NCBI GenBank assembly: GCA_018238545.1
Contig: JABCTC010000001.1
Span: 62,001-126,000, forward strand
Length of the DNA stretch: 64,000 nt
DNA from: Candidatus Heimdallarchaeota archaeon
GTDB taxonomy: Archaea > Asgardarchaeota > Heimdallarchaeia > Heimdallarchaeales > Heimdallarchaeaceae
Reading direction: 5' to 3'
Shown: in pieces, positions 45,763 to 54,586 of the stretch
Layout: every line of letters starts with the position of its first letter
Position numbering within the stretch: the stretch's first letter is position 1
The notes under the pieces: model-generated
What the model was told of the DNA's origin: nothing
Databases searched by the model: none
What the model saw: only the letters and a program-made list of their open reading frames with translations
Made by a program: the position numbers and the translations under genes

Positions 45763-47187
45763 TTAATGATCTTTATTGGAATCCTCCCAAACTTCCTCAG
45801 TACCATCCCAATTTTTATCCCAGTATCGAGGTGGTTTCGAATTTACAAAATTTGATAACTTGTTAGATTCACATCGAATTCTATCAGCTACTGGTGCCCA
45901 ATTCTTAGCTACTTTTTGACATTTATCAGTAAGATTATCAACAGATTCTACTTCAATCATATGTGTAGATCGCGCATTTGATTCATGCACCATTTCTTTC
46001 AATTTATCAGGAATATCAAGAAGTGGACACACGCGTAAATAGTTTTTATTGAATGGTTGATGTTTGTTAAACTGCTTGAACAATGGCGATTTCAAAGATT
46101 CCAATAAGCTTACATCTTTGATATTAACATTTGAATAATGGATAAAGGCACATGGTTCAACATCTCCATTTGCATTAATATGTAGATAACTTCTTCCGCC
46201 AGCAATACACCCTCTCGCATAGTCTCCATCATTCCAAAAATCAATTAAGAAAACAGGTTTTGTTTCTCTAAATTTTCGAACCTGATTAAACATAAATTCT
46301 CTTTGTTCTGGAGTACTCATTAGCTCAGTTTTAGCATCTTTTCCAATTGGTATATATGTAAAAAGCCATCCATAACTTGCTCCCATATCAATCATATAAT
46401 CGATAAATTTTTCTGATCCCATAACGTCCACATTCTTATTATGGTAACAAGAAGAAAATCCAAACATGACACGGTGTTTCTTAAGCAGTTTCATGGAGTT
46501 TATTACCTTTTGATAAGTACCCTTACCTCGACGAAAATCTGTTTCTGCTTCAAAACCTTCCACACTTATTGCTAAAGTGAAATTTCCAACACTAGCTAAA
46601 GCTTCAGCGAATTCTTCATCTACAAGAGTTGCATTTGTAAATGCCAAGAAGAAGCAGTCTTGATGTTTTTTCGCCAATTTTAATAGATCATTCTTTCTGA
46701 TTGTTGGTTCTCCACCTGAATATAGGTACCAATAAATCCCTAGGTCTTTTCCTTCTTGTATGATCCTATCCATTAACTCAAAACTTAAATTATCTGTCTT
46801 CTCATAATCTGCAGCCCAGCAACCTGTACAGTTCAGATTACAAGAGGATGTTGGATCCATCAGAATAGATAGAGGAACATTACACTGGTGTTCTCTCATC
46901 GCTTTGCGAGACGTTTCTACTCCAGTCAGAAAAGTATTTACACCTAGATTCCTTACGAATAGTTTCATAGTCTTTGGATTTATATTTTTAAAGGAATCTA
47001 TAAGAAACTTATTCATTGGTTTGTCTTCATCCTGAAGAGATTGGAGCGCTTTCTTTTGATTAGGATTTGATGCAAATCGTTCAACGACTTTAATCATCTT
47101 TGGAATATTTTTCTCTGGATTCCTTATGGCATATCTAGTTGCTAAATTTAAGAGAACACCATTAATTTTGTTTTTTGCATTTATCAT
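45763..47187 (-). CDS. radical SAM/SPASM enzyme, cassette copy 2
   Basis: 474 residues from the ATG aligned with copy 1. Same plan: ~100-residue helical N-terminus, DPTSSCNLNCTGCWAADY, YLYSGGEPTIRK, CIAGGRSYLHINANGDVEPCAFIHYS, VCPLLD. Copies are about three-quarters identical by eye, with the C-terminal 20 residues variable. Divergent from the tetR-patatin operon across a promoter region with three operator repeats. Confidence 0.85.
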   Translation of the reverse strand: MINAKNKINGVLLNLATRYAIRNPEKNIPKMIKVVERFASNPNQKKALQSLQDEDKPMNKFLIDSFKNINPKTMKLFVRNLGVNTFLTGVETSRKAMREHQCNVPLSILMDPTSSCNLNCTGCWAADYEKTDNLSFELMDRIIQEGKDLGIYWYLYSGGEPTIRKNDLLKLAKKHQDCFFLAFTNATLVDEEFAEALASVGNFTLAISVEGFEAETDFRRGKGTYQKVINSMKLLKKHRVMFGFSSCYHNKNVDVMGSEKFIDYMIDMGASYGWLFTYIPIGKDAKTELMSTPEQREFMFNQVRKFRETKPVFLIDFWNDGDYARGCIAGGRSYLHINANGDVEPCAFIHYSNVNIKDVSLLESLKSPLFKQFNKHQPFNKNYLRVCPLLDIPDKLKEMVHESNARSTHMIEVESVDNLTDKCQKVAKNWAPVADRIRCESNKLSNFVNSKPPRYWDKNWDGTEEVWEDSNKDH

Positions 47188-47217
47188 AGCTATCACGTTT
47201 TAAGACACAAACAATTG

Positions 47218-47290
47218 TTTCAAACAATTATTTAAACATATTGCTTTCAAACAACTGTTTAAATACGGTGTTTCAAACATAAGTTTTAAA
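47218..47290. promoter_or_regulatory. triple operator between radical SAM copy 2 and tetR
   Basis: TTTCAAACAATTATTTAAA (47218-47236), TTTCAAACAACTGTTTAAA (47245-47263) and TTTCAAACATAAGTTTTAAA (47271-47290) are spaced 27 and 26 bp. The consensus TTTCAAACAnnnnTTTAAA is partly palindromic and is shared with 39666-39711. Likely the binding sites of the adjacent TetR protein, controlling both divergent units. Confidence 0.65.
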
Positions 47291-47492
47291 TATCTGTTTG
47301 ATTAGACTTATTTGTCGTATTATAATTGTTTTCATTGCAATAATAATAGCCAAAATATCAAATCTGTAGAGAAAATATATAATATTAGAGGTAAATAGTA
47401 TATTTGAACAAGCTTGAACAAGCTTAAGAATTGATTGGTTCAGAAATAAACTTGAGTAATTGCTAGATATTAAATTAAATGGAGAATTAACT

Positions 47493-48068
47493 TTGAAAGA
47501 AAAAATTTCAAAAAAGGATAAAATCATCAACACAACACTTAAACTTATTGCTGAAAAGGGTAATTTAGATTTCACAATAAGGGAGATTGTTTTAAATGCA
47601 GATGTTAATATCGCCTCGGTTAACTACTATTTTGGCACAAAAAAGAAATTGATTCAAGAAATAGAGAAGAAATTCAGTAAAAAATATGCTGAATATGAAA
47701 ATATTCTAAAAGATACTCAAATTACCCCAAGAGAACGTCTTCTCAAGTGGGCTAATTCTTTAACTGAATACATGGTGAGTAACCCAGGAGTAATTTCGAT
47801 TATGTGCAATAAAATATTTTTATCTGTAGATTTTAACAGTAATCTAGAATTATCTTTGCAAAAAACCAATAAGTACTTAGTTCGAATTATTAAAGAAATC
47901 ACAAATATAAATGATGAAGAAATTATTCAATTTAAATTGGTCAAATTAAATGCAGATCTTTTCTATCCTTTGCTTTTCATTAGAGATTTTGTAAAACTGT
48001 TTGGATTTTCTATCCAAAACCATGAAAGCCGAAGGAAATATATCAAAGCAGTTATAGATTCAATTTAA
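47493..48068 (+). CDS. TetR-family transcriptional regulator
   Basis: 191 residues from TTG 47493, with GGAG about seven bases upstream; the frame opens at 47460. N-terminal TetR helix-turn-helix: KIINTTLKLIAEKGNLDFTIREIVLNADVNIASVNYYFGTKKKLIQEI. The helical C-terminal ligand domain has no recognisable specificity. Followed after 33 bases by the patatin gene and divergent from radical SAM copy 2. Family knowledge suggests repression relieved by a small, possibly lipophilic ligand. Confidence 0.85.
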   Translation: MKEKISKKDKIINTTLKLIAEKGNLDFTIREIVLNADVNIASVNYYFGTKKKLIQEIEKKFSKKYAEYENILKDTQITPRERLLKWANSLTEYMVSNPGVISIMCNKIFLSVDFNSNLELSLQKTNKYLVRIIKEITNINDEEIIQFKLVKLNADLFYPLLFIRDFVKLFGFSIQNHESRRKYIKAVIDSI

Positions 48069-48101
48069 ATTGAAAACAACAATAAAAATCTTGGTGTTTA
48101 A

Positions 48102-49406
48102 ATGACAAAGGTATCAAAAGAAGAAGTTCAATATTTAGCTTTTGAGGGTGGGGGCGGAAAAGGTGTAGCATATATTGGTGCTCTAGAAGTCATGAAGGAG
48201 CTAGGTATTATATCTTATTATAATAAAGAAAAAGAAAGTAAAATTTATAGAAGAATCAATACTGACAAAATCAAAGGTGTTGCAGGAACATCTGTAGGTT
48301 CAGTTGTAGCTTTGCTTGTAGCTTGTGGATATTCACCTGAAGAAATGCAAGAAATGCTGATGAAGAAAATAGGTATAAATATTCTTGACACAGTAGAATT
48401 CGGGAAAATGCCTACTATTTATACAGAGGAGTATCAAGACATAGTTATTCAAGATCCAAGATTTAAAGATATTGAGAAATTCATGAAAGCTTCATGGTTA
48501 GAATATATTAAATCAGAAGATAAGAGTATAAGTAATTTATTGGAAATACCTGTTAATCGTTTACAAAGTGGAGGTCTGAAATTTTTTTCATTGATCTTAA
48601 AAGGTTTCTTTAGTTATGAATCGAAAAAAACTTACTCTAAAGATTCGTCAATTAAAAATAATCTTATCAACATTAAGGAATTAGTTCATTCAGAAACAAT
48701 GAGTCCAGCATTAAAAAAAGTTTTAGCTGATCCTATTCATTCATTTAATAGTTTAAAATACGAATATGGGTTATTCTTAGGTAAGACAGCAAGAGACATG
48801 TTTGATTCATGGATTGAACAAAAGTCTGGAATACAAAACTGTACATTTAAAATGTTTCAAAAGGAGTTTAATATAGATTTAGTTATACCTGCTGTTAGCG
48901 TAAATTCAAAAGAGCTATTCTATTTCAGAAATAATAGAAAGTGGAAAGATTTATGTGTAGCAGATGCAGTAAGAATGTCAATAAACATACCTTTCTTGTT
49001 TAAACCTGTGTTAATGAAGAAAACAAAAAAGGGAATAAGCTCTGTTACAGATGAAATTCATTTAGCTAATTTTATGATTGATGGAGGTGCAATAAACAAT
49101 CTCCCTATACATGCATTTGATAAAAAAAGTTCTTCAAAGTTAAATCCTTCAGTCGTTGGATTTTCTCTAGTACCGTATAAAAAAGCAAAGACAACAGAAA
49201 TTAATTCCATAAATCAGTATATCGGGGATATAAGTTATATAATCCTAAACAATGCAACAAATCTTCAGATTCTACAAGAAGAAGATAGAGATCAGATTGT
49301 AGAATTAGATACTAAGGACGTGAGTATTTTTGATTTCTCATTTGAAGAGATACCAGAAGAAGTAAAACGGGAGTCTAGATCTAGAACATTAGAATATTTT
49401 TCGTGA
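48102..49406 (+). CDS. patatin-like phospholipase
   Basis: 434 residues. Oxyanion loop FEGGGGKGVAYIGAL (~15-27), nucleophile GVAGTSVGSVVALLVACGY (GxSxG, Ser ~64) and catalytic Asp in IDGGAINNLPIH (~325). Acyl hydrolase of membrane or neutral lipids, acting in the cytoplasm or at the inner membrane face (no signal peptide). An insertion of ~150 residues lies between the nucleophile and Asp regions. Operon partner of the TetR regulator, supporting a lipid theme for the whole locus. Confidence 0.9.
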   Translation: MTKVSKEEVQYLAFEGGGGKGVAYIGALEVMKELGIISYYNKEKESKIYRRINTDKIKGVAGTSVGSVVALLVACGYSPEEMQEMLMKKIGINILDTVEFGKMPTIYTEEYQDIVIQDPRFKDIEKFMKASWLEYIKSEDKSISNLLEIPVNRLQSGGLKFFSLILKGFFSYESKKTYSKDSSIKNNLINIKELVHSETMSPALKKVLADPIHSFNSLKYEYGLFLGKTARDMFDSWIEQKSGIQNCTFKMFQKEFNIDLVIPAVSVNSKELFYFRNNRKWKDLCVADAVRMSINIPFLFKPVLMKKTKKGISSVTDEIHLANFMIDGGAINNLPIHAFDKKSSSKLNPSVVGFSLVPYKKAKTTEINSINQYIGDISYIILNNATNLQILQEEDRDQIVELDTKDVSIFDFSFEEIPEEVKRESRSRTLEYFS

Positions 49407-49690
49407 TTGCATACCTTTCTGAAATGATTAAAAAATTAATAAGATAATTCATTGCGTATTTTTCCTTTATATTTCTAAGGAAAAGGAATCTGCTGAAGAG
49501 AAAATACAGCGAGATAATATCCTGGGAAAGATGAATTAAGTTTGAAGATAGTTATTGAGAAAAAATAGACAAAAAGGTAATTCCTACCCTTGTTTATCTG
49601 ATGAAATCTTCTTAGTAAACCAATATAAGAATCAAGTGTCAGATAAAATTGTTTTGAGTAAACAGGCTATAATTTAATGATTACTTATAC

Positions 49691-50605
49691 TTAATTCCAA
49701 TATTCATCATCTGTATAGTCAGATATTACTCCTATTGATTCTGGACCAAGGTGTGATAGAACTGAACCTCCACTTTGAACTAATTCGATTTCCATTTCTG
49801 GATATCTCTTTTTGATAATATCCGCCATATTGTTTGCATAATCGAGTCTGCTTCCATAGACTATTGCTATATTCTTTGGAACTTTAGTAAAATCATCAGT
49901 ACTCAGCTTTAGTGATTCTTCTAGTCCTTTTTGTACATCAGTTGTTGAGCCAGCTGTCACAACGTTTCCTTCTTCGTTCATGGTTACAATAGGTTTCTTT
50001 CTTAACACTGCTCCCATAAGGAATTTGGAAGTTCCAAGTCTACCTCCCTTCCACAAGTATCTTAAGGTTGGAAGGAGAATGATTGTTTTAATCTTCAAGG
50101 CTTGTTGAGTTAATATTTCAGCTATCTCTTCAGCACTGTGTTTCCCTTTTTTGATCAATTTGAGAGCCATTCTTATTAAGAAAACCTCTGGAGCAGATGC
50201 AGATAAGGAACTTACAACGTGAATATTTACATCCACAAATTGTTTCATTACTTGTTTTGCAGCTAGACGAGCACTATTGATTGATCCACTTAAACCTGCA
50301 CTTACTGTGACAACAACAATGTCCTTTGTTCCCTCTTTGATATGCTCCATATAGGCATCTGTGTAGTCTTTTGGATTTGGTTGAGAGGTTTTTGGAACAA
50401 AAGAATAAAGATTTAATTTTGGTATGTGTAAAAATGCTTTTTCGTCTTCAAACAATTTATAGTACGCATCTCTATCAAAATTCTCATCTTCTCTTAGCTC
50501 TTCTTCATGAACATACATGTACATGCAAGCTATCTTAACATTGTTTTCTTTAGCAAAATCCCAAGGTAAATCAGAACCACTGTCAGTAACTAAACCAATT
50601 GTCAT
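49691..50605 (-). CDS. DegV family fatty-acid-binding protein
   Basis: 304 residues. N-terminal GLVTDSGSDLPWDFAKENNVKI and the Thr/Ser pocket segments (SFVPKTSQPNPKDY; VVTVSAGLSGSINSARLAA) are DegV signatures, as are LRYLWKGGRLG and GPESIGV near the end. Family knowledge: DegV/FakB proteins hold a fatty acid, in bacteria for FakA kinase. No FakA is visible here. Monocistronic; the 284 bases between it and the patatin gene show no feature. Confidence 0.9.
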   Translation of the reverse strand: MTIGLVTDSGSDLPWDFAKENNVKIACMYMYVHEEELREDENFDRDAYYKLFEDEKAFLHIPKLNLYSFVPKTSQPNPKDYTDAYMEHIKEGTKDIVVVTVSAGLSGSINSARLAAKQVMKQFVDVNIHVVSSLSASAPEVFLIRMALKLIKKGKHSAEEIAEILTQQALKIKTIILLPTLRYLWKGGRLGTSKFLMGAVLRKKPIVTMNEEGNVVTAGSTTDVQKGLEESLKLSTDDFTKVPKNIAIVYGSRLDYANNMADIIKKRYPEMEIELVQSGGSVLSHLGPESIGVISDYTDDEYWN

Positions 50606-50839
50606 AAGATTTTTCTGTATTGCATCATTAAAAATCTATCTTATTCTTTGAACATTGTGAGCGAATATTTATAAATTCATAGAACATTCGAGTAGATTCA
50701 CTCTCTAAAAATCAATTTAAAGATTCAGGACGGTATTATCAAATCTCTGCAAAACTATAGTTAAATTATTTGAAAAGGCATGAAAAGTATCCGTGAAGAA
50801 AAAAAAGAGATGAGCGATTATTTATCACTTCTTGTTAAT

Positions 50840-51247
50840 TCATTCTGTTTTTCTTGCTTTTAGTTCTAGATATAGTGCTACAGCAAATCCTGCTCCAATT
50901 ATAAAGTATGACGCAGTGTTCATCCAATTCCAAGCATGAATCCCTTCTAGTCCAAATTGTATGTAGAGCATAATTGGAACCCCTGTAAAGCCAAATACCA
51001 TTTCTGTGATCAAGGGGATTTTAGCTTCTGCCCAGTTTGCTTTAAAGAACGTTATGAAACTCATAACTGCTAAGGAAAGAGCAGCACCACCAAAGCATAG
51101 TGGTAATCCTGGATCATCAAAAGGCCATTGTTGAATTCCTTGAAAGAACCATTCAAAGAGAAATAAGAAGGCTATAGCAAAGCTTATTTGAACACATCCT
51201 GTAACAAGAAACCAAATTTTTGTAAATTTTAACATTTCTTCAGACAT
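50840..51247 (-). CDS. four-helix membrane protein
   Basis: 135 residues, four hydrophobic helices with short loops (WFLVTGCVQISFAIAFLFLF; LPLCFGGAALSLAVMSFI; PLITEMVFGFTGVPIMLYI; ASYFIIGAGFAVALYLEL). DoxX/DUF4345-like size, but no firm family. Its promoter region carries an inverted repeat over the TATA element and direct repeats further upstream, so it is probably tightly regulated. Confidence 0.6.
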   Translation of the reverse strand: MSEEMLKFTKIWFLVTGCVQISFAIAFLFLFEWFFQGIQQWPFDDPGLPLCFGGAALSLAVMSFITFFKANWAEAKIPLITEMVFGFTGVPIMLYIQFGLEGIHAWNWMNTASYFIIGAGFAVALYLELKARKTE

Positions 51248-51264
51248 ATTTTTGTCTCCTTTTA

Positions 51265-51283
51265 GATTCTATTTAATAGAATC
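51265..51283 (-). promoter_or_regulatory. palindrome GATTCTA-TTTAA-TAGAATC over a TATA-like core
   Basis: A perfect seven-base inverted repeat with a TTTAA centre, 18-36 nt before the start codon at 51247, where an archaeal TATA box should be. A protein bound here would block TBP. Confidence 0.45.
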
Positions 51284-51292
51284 ATACAAACA

Positions 51293-51352
51293 CTGTGTTG
51301 GCATATCATATAAACATTATGTCTACATACCATGTACCCGTTATGTCTACAT
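51293..51352. repeat. direct repeats with 24-bp period
   Basis: TTATGTCTACAT occurs at 51317-51328 and 51341-51352, exactly 24 bp apart. A degenerate third copy (CTGTGTTGGCAT) lies 24 bp earlier at 51293-51304. Likely a regulator-binding array serving the gene at 51247 or the one at 51422. Confidence 0.45.
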
Positions 51353-51421
51353 GATTTTACTATTGAAAATGTTTTATTAATTCTGAGAAAAAGGGAAAAG
51401 TAACACTGAGATACGAGGAAA

Positions 51422-51913
51422 TTAACCAGAATCGCTTTCTAATTTTGCTTTTTCCTTGGTTAAAATCTCTTCTTTCACTATTGGAACAACTTTAGACGCA
51501 GTAATAATAGGCATATCCGCTTCGTATTTGATTTCTACCCCTAATTCCTTCAAAGTTGATGTGTGTCTATCAGTTAAGAAGAATTCCCTGAGTTTAATCC
51601 AACTGGTAGATATGATCATAGGTATGTTTTTTGGATTTGAGAGCTGATCCTCATTTAATTTTTCTGTATAGTTTTTAATACACTCGTGATCTGCTGTTAA
51701 TTCTTTAACCGTATTAATTTCACCACATAACAAACAAAAATTCCAGCGAGCTGCATGCTTGTATAATGCCCTAAGTGTTATATCATATACCATAAAACTG
51801 TTCTTGAATTGTCCGCCCCACAGGTCCAAAACAAAATGTTTTGCTCTAGCGCGAATTCGATGTTTATCGGAAGTAGCAATATCTGGCATAGTATGTGAAC
51901 ATATTGTTTGCAA
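51422..51913 (-). CDS. hypothetical protein with a CxxC...DH segment
   Basis: 163 residues (a start at 51889 is possible, giving 155). A basic N-terminal region (SDKHRIRARAKHFVLDLWG), then NFCLLCGEINTVKELTADHECIKNY, a CxxC followed by DH as at the start of some HNH-type zinc folds, but no second Cys pair follows. Not recognised. Confidence 0.5.
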   Translation of the reverse strand: MQTICSHTMPDIATSDKHRIRARAKHFVLDLWGGQFKNSFMVYDITLRALYKHAARWNFCLLCGEINTVKELTADHECIKNYTEKLNEDQLSNPKNIPMIISTSWIKLREFFLTDRHTSTLKELGVEIKYEADMPIITASKVVPIVKEEILTKEKAKLESDSG

Positions 51914-52004
51914 CCTATATAAATTTTAGTGAATATGCAAGAAATTACCCAGAAAGTATAAAAGAAAGGCTAAGTACTGTTTAATATTCTACGGAGTTTA
52001 AATA

Positions 52005-54468
52005 ATGACCGATTTTGTTTCTGAAACACCAGAACAAATAGACCAGTTAATTAGAAAAGGCTACAGTAACAAAATATTAGAGAAAATTCAATCTGTGCTA
52101 TCTTCCAAAGAAATTTCTGGAGAAACAAGATTAGACTATCAACTACTCAAATGCCGAGTTTTAACCAAGCTTAATCAGCACATTCCTGCTCTTAACTTGC
52201 TGGAAGAAATAAATAAGGAGACATTCAAAAGTGGTAATGATATCCAACAGTTAGATTACCATATTTGTAAATCTGAAAATTTTGAAATTACAGGTAAAGT
52301 GAAGGAAGGATTAGAGATTCTTGTAGAAGCTGAAAAAATTCTAGAGAAATCTAAAAGTATAGAATCTTTTGAAATATTTCAGAGAAAAATCGATTTGTTA
52401 ATTCAAAGAGCACGAACAATAACTATATCTAAGAGATATTTTGACTATTATCAACCAGAAAGCTTCGATCAGATAGTAGATTCTTTTGATGAATGCATTA
52501 ACCTTAGTCACAAACGAAATTATGACTATGGAATAGCCATTTCCCTGGAACTCAAAGGCTGGTTTTTTTACACCCTAGGTAGACTTAAAGAAGCCTTTGA
52601 ATGTTATGAAGAAGCTCATGAAATATGGAAAAGAGATGAGAATAAAATGGGTCATGCATGTATTCTTTTTAGAAAAGGTTTTTTGCATGCTTTTGCAGGA
52701 AATTCTGATCCTGCGATTGATCTTCTTGAAGAATCTCTTCTCATCAGTGAAGAAATAGGATCAAAAAGGCTTAATGCAAGCATACATTTTGCTCTAGATG
52801 CAGCATACTATAGCAGAGGTGAGATAGATCTATCATTAAAACATATTAAGATTGCAGTTGAATTATATCGAGAATTAGGTGATAGAGTATTTATTGCTTT
52901 GTCCCTTCACAATTATGGCTTTGTCCCTTCACAATTATGCAACTAAAATTATTTATGAAGATCTGGAGTATGAAAAAGGATTGACTCTTTTGCATGAAGC
53001 TTTGTCGGATGCAAAAGAATCTGGATCAAACAGGACATTTCAAGCAATCCAAACTGGTCTAATTTCCGCTTATATATACAAGGGAGAGCTAAATAGAGCT
53101 TTAGAATTCATTAATGAGTTAATAGAATCTTTTGCTGAGATTGGAGATATTGAGGGATTAGCAATAGCTCAAATGCATAAAGGTCAAATAAATCTAAAAA
53201 AGGGAGATTTGGATGAAGCATTGGAATTTTATTCTGATGCTCTTGAAAATTTTAGAATTCTTGAGAGACCAGATGGAACAAGAGAGTCATTAACTAATAT
53301 TGGAAAAATTTTTCAAATGAAGGGGGAGTATGATAAGGCTTTATACCAGTTCTATGAATTAAATAAGCAATCCAATAATCAAAAAAACAAACTCTTTTTA
53401 GCTTTAAATTATTCCAATCTCATTTCTTGTTACCTTGATTTGGGGGACTTGGAGAAAGCTGCCAGTTATCTGCAATCGTTACAAGAAATAGATAAGGAGA
53501 CAGAAAATAAGTTAGTTAAAATTACTAATAAACTATCAACAGCTTTAGTTCTAAAAAGGAATGAAAGCGTTCAAGATAGATTGAAAGCCAAAGAATTACT
53601 AAAATATATTATCAATGAGAAAGATGTAGAATATCGAACTGTTGAAACTGCAATTTTAAACTTATGCGATCTTCTGCTTATTGAATTGAAGAAATCAGAA
53701 GACTATAAATTACTTGAAGAGCTAAAATCCCTCATAAATAAATTACAAGAAATAGGGATTAGAGAGCTTACTTATCCTTTACTTGTACAAACATATTGGT
53801 TACAATCCCAGATATCTCTGCTTGAGTTTAATGCTGAAGGAGCACAACATCTGTACACAAAAGCACAAGTAATGGCAGAAGAAAAAGAGTTGGAGCCCAT
53901 GGCTAGAAAGATTTCAGATGAACACGATTTCTTGATAGGTCAACTTGATTTATGGAAAAAGTTTACTACAAAACTTCCTTCCATTTTAGAGCTATTTGAA
54001 CTCACAAGAATAGAAGATATGTTAAGCCAAATGTTAAGAAAAGGTGTAGTTCTTCCTTCAGAAATTGAAAAAGAAGATGAACAACCTGTTTTAATCTCTA
54101 TCTTTACAGAATCTGGTGAATTATTGTTCTCTGAGAAATTATTTGATACTTTGGAAGATGATATAATTGAAAGAATTTTACCTGAGATGAAAACACAGAT
54201 AGAAGAAGAAACTGATTATAATACAGCAAGAAGAGGACGATTATATGATTATTCCTATATACTTAGAAAGATAGATAAATTATTTTTCTGTTATTATTTT
54301 GTTGGAAAATCATATTCTGCAATTCATAAAATAGAGAAATTTTCAAGAATTTTGAATGAAGCTAGTAAAATATGGGAAAGACTAGTTACTTTCAGTCAAA
54401 CTGGATCAAATCTCAACTTTGAGGAACGCAATTTTATCGCTAGTTCTATTGACAACATCTTTTTTTAA
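52005..54468 (+). pseudogene. TPR protein with C-terminal longin-like domain, broken by a 22-bp tandem duplication
   Basis: Two overlapping frames (52005-52946 and 52879-54468) are one gene. At 52896-52917 and 52918-52939 the same 22 bases occur in immediate tandem, adding one base to the frame; without one copy the frame would be open for about 813 residues. The protein is mainly TPR repeats (e.g. GWFFYTLGRLKEAFECYEEA, GQINLKKGDLDEALEFYSDA). Its last ~120 residues (PVLISIFTESGELLFSEKLF ... KIEKFSRILNEASKIWERL) look like the longin/roadblock-type domain found in the DENN-like proteins here. Probably a scaffold for small-GTPase signalling. Recent mutation or assembly error are both possible. 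Confidence 0.75.
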
Positions 54469-54586
54469 CACAAATTAATAAATTTGGCTTCTTTCTTTTT
54501 CCATTATGATGCAAAGATCCTAGGTATTTCTTGCTTTGTAAACAATCCTTTTAAGTTACTACATTTTGTCAAATTGGTTTGAGATT

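Noticed and set aside
47273-47575. 100-codon minus-strand frame across the tetR start
   Set aside because: It covers the operator array and the conserved TetR helix-turn-helix in antisense; not plausible as a gene.
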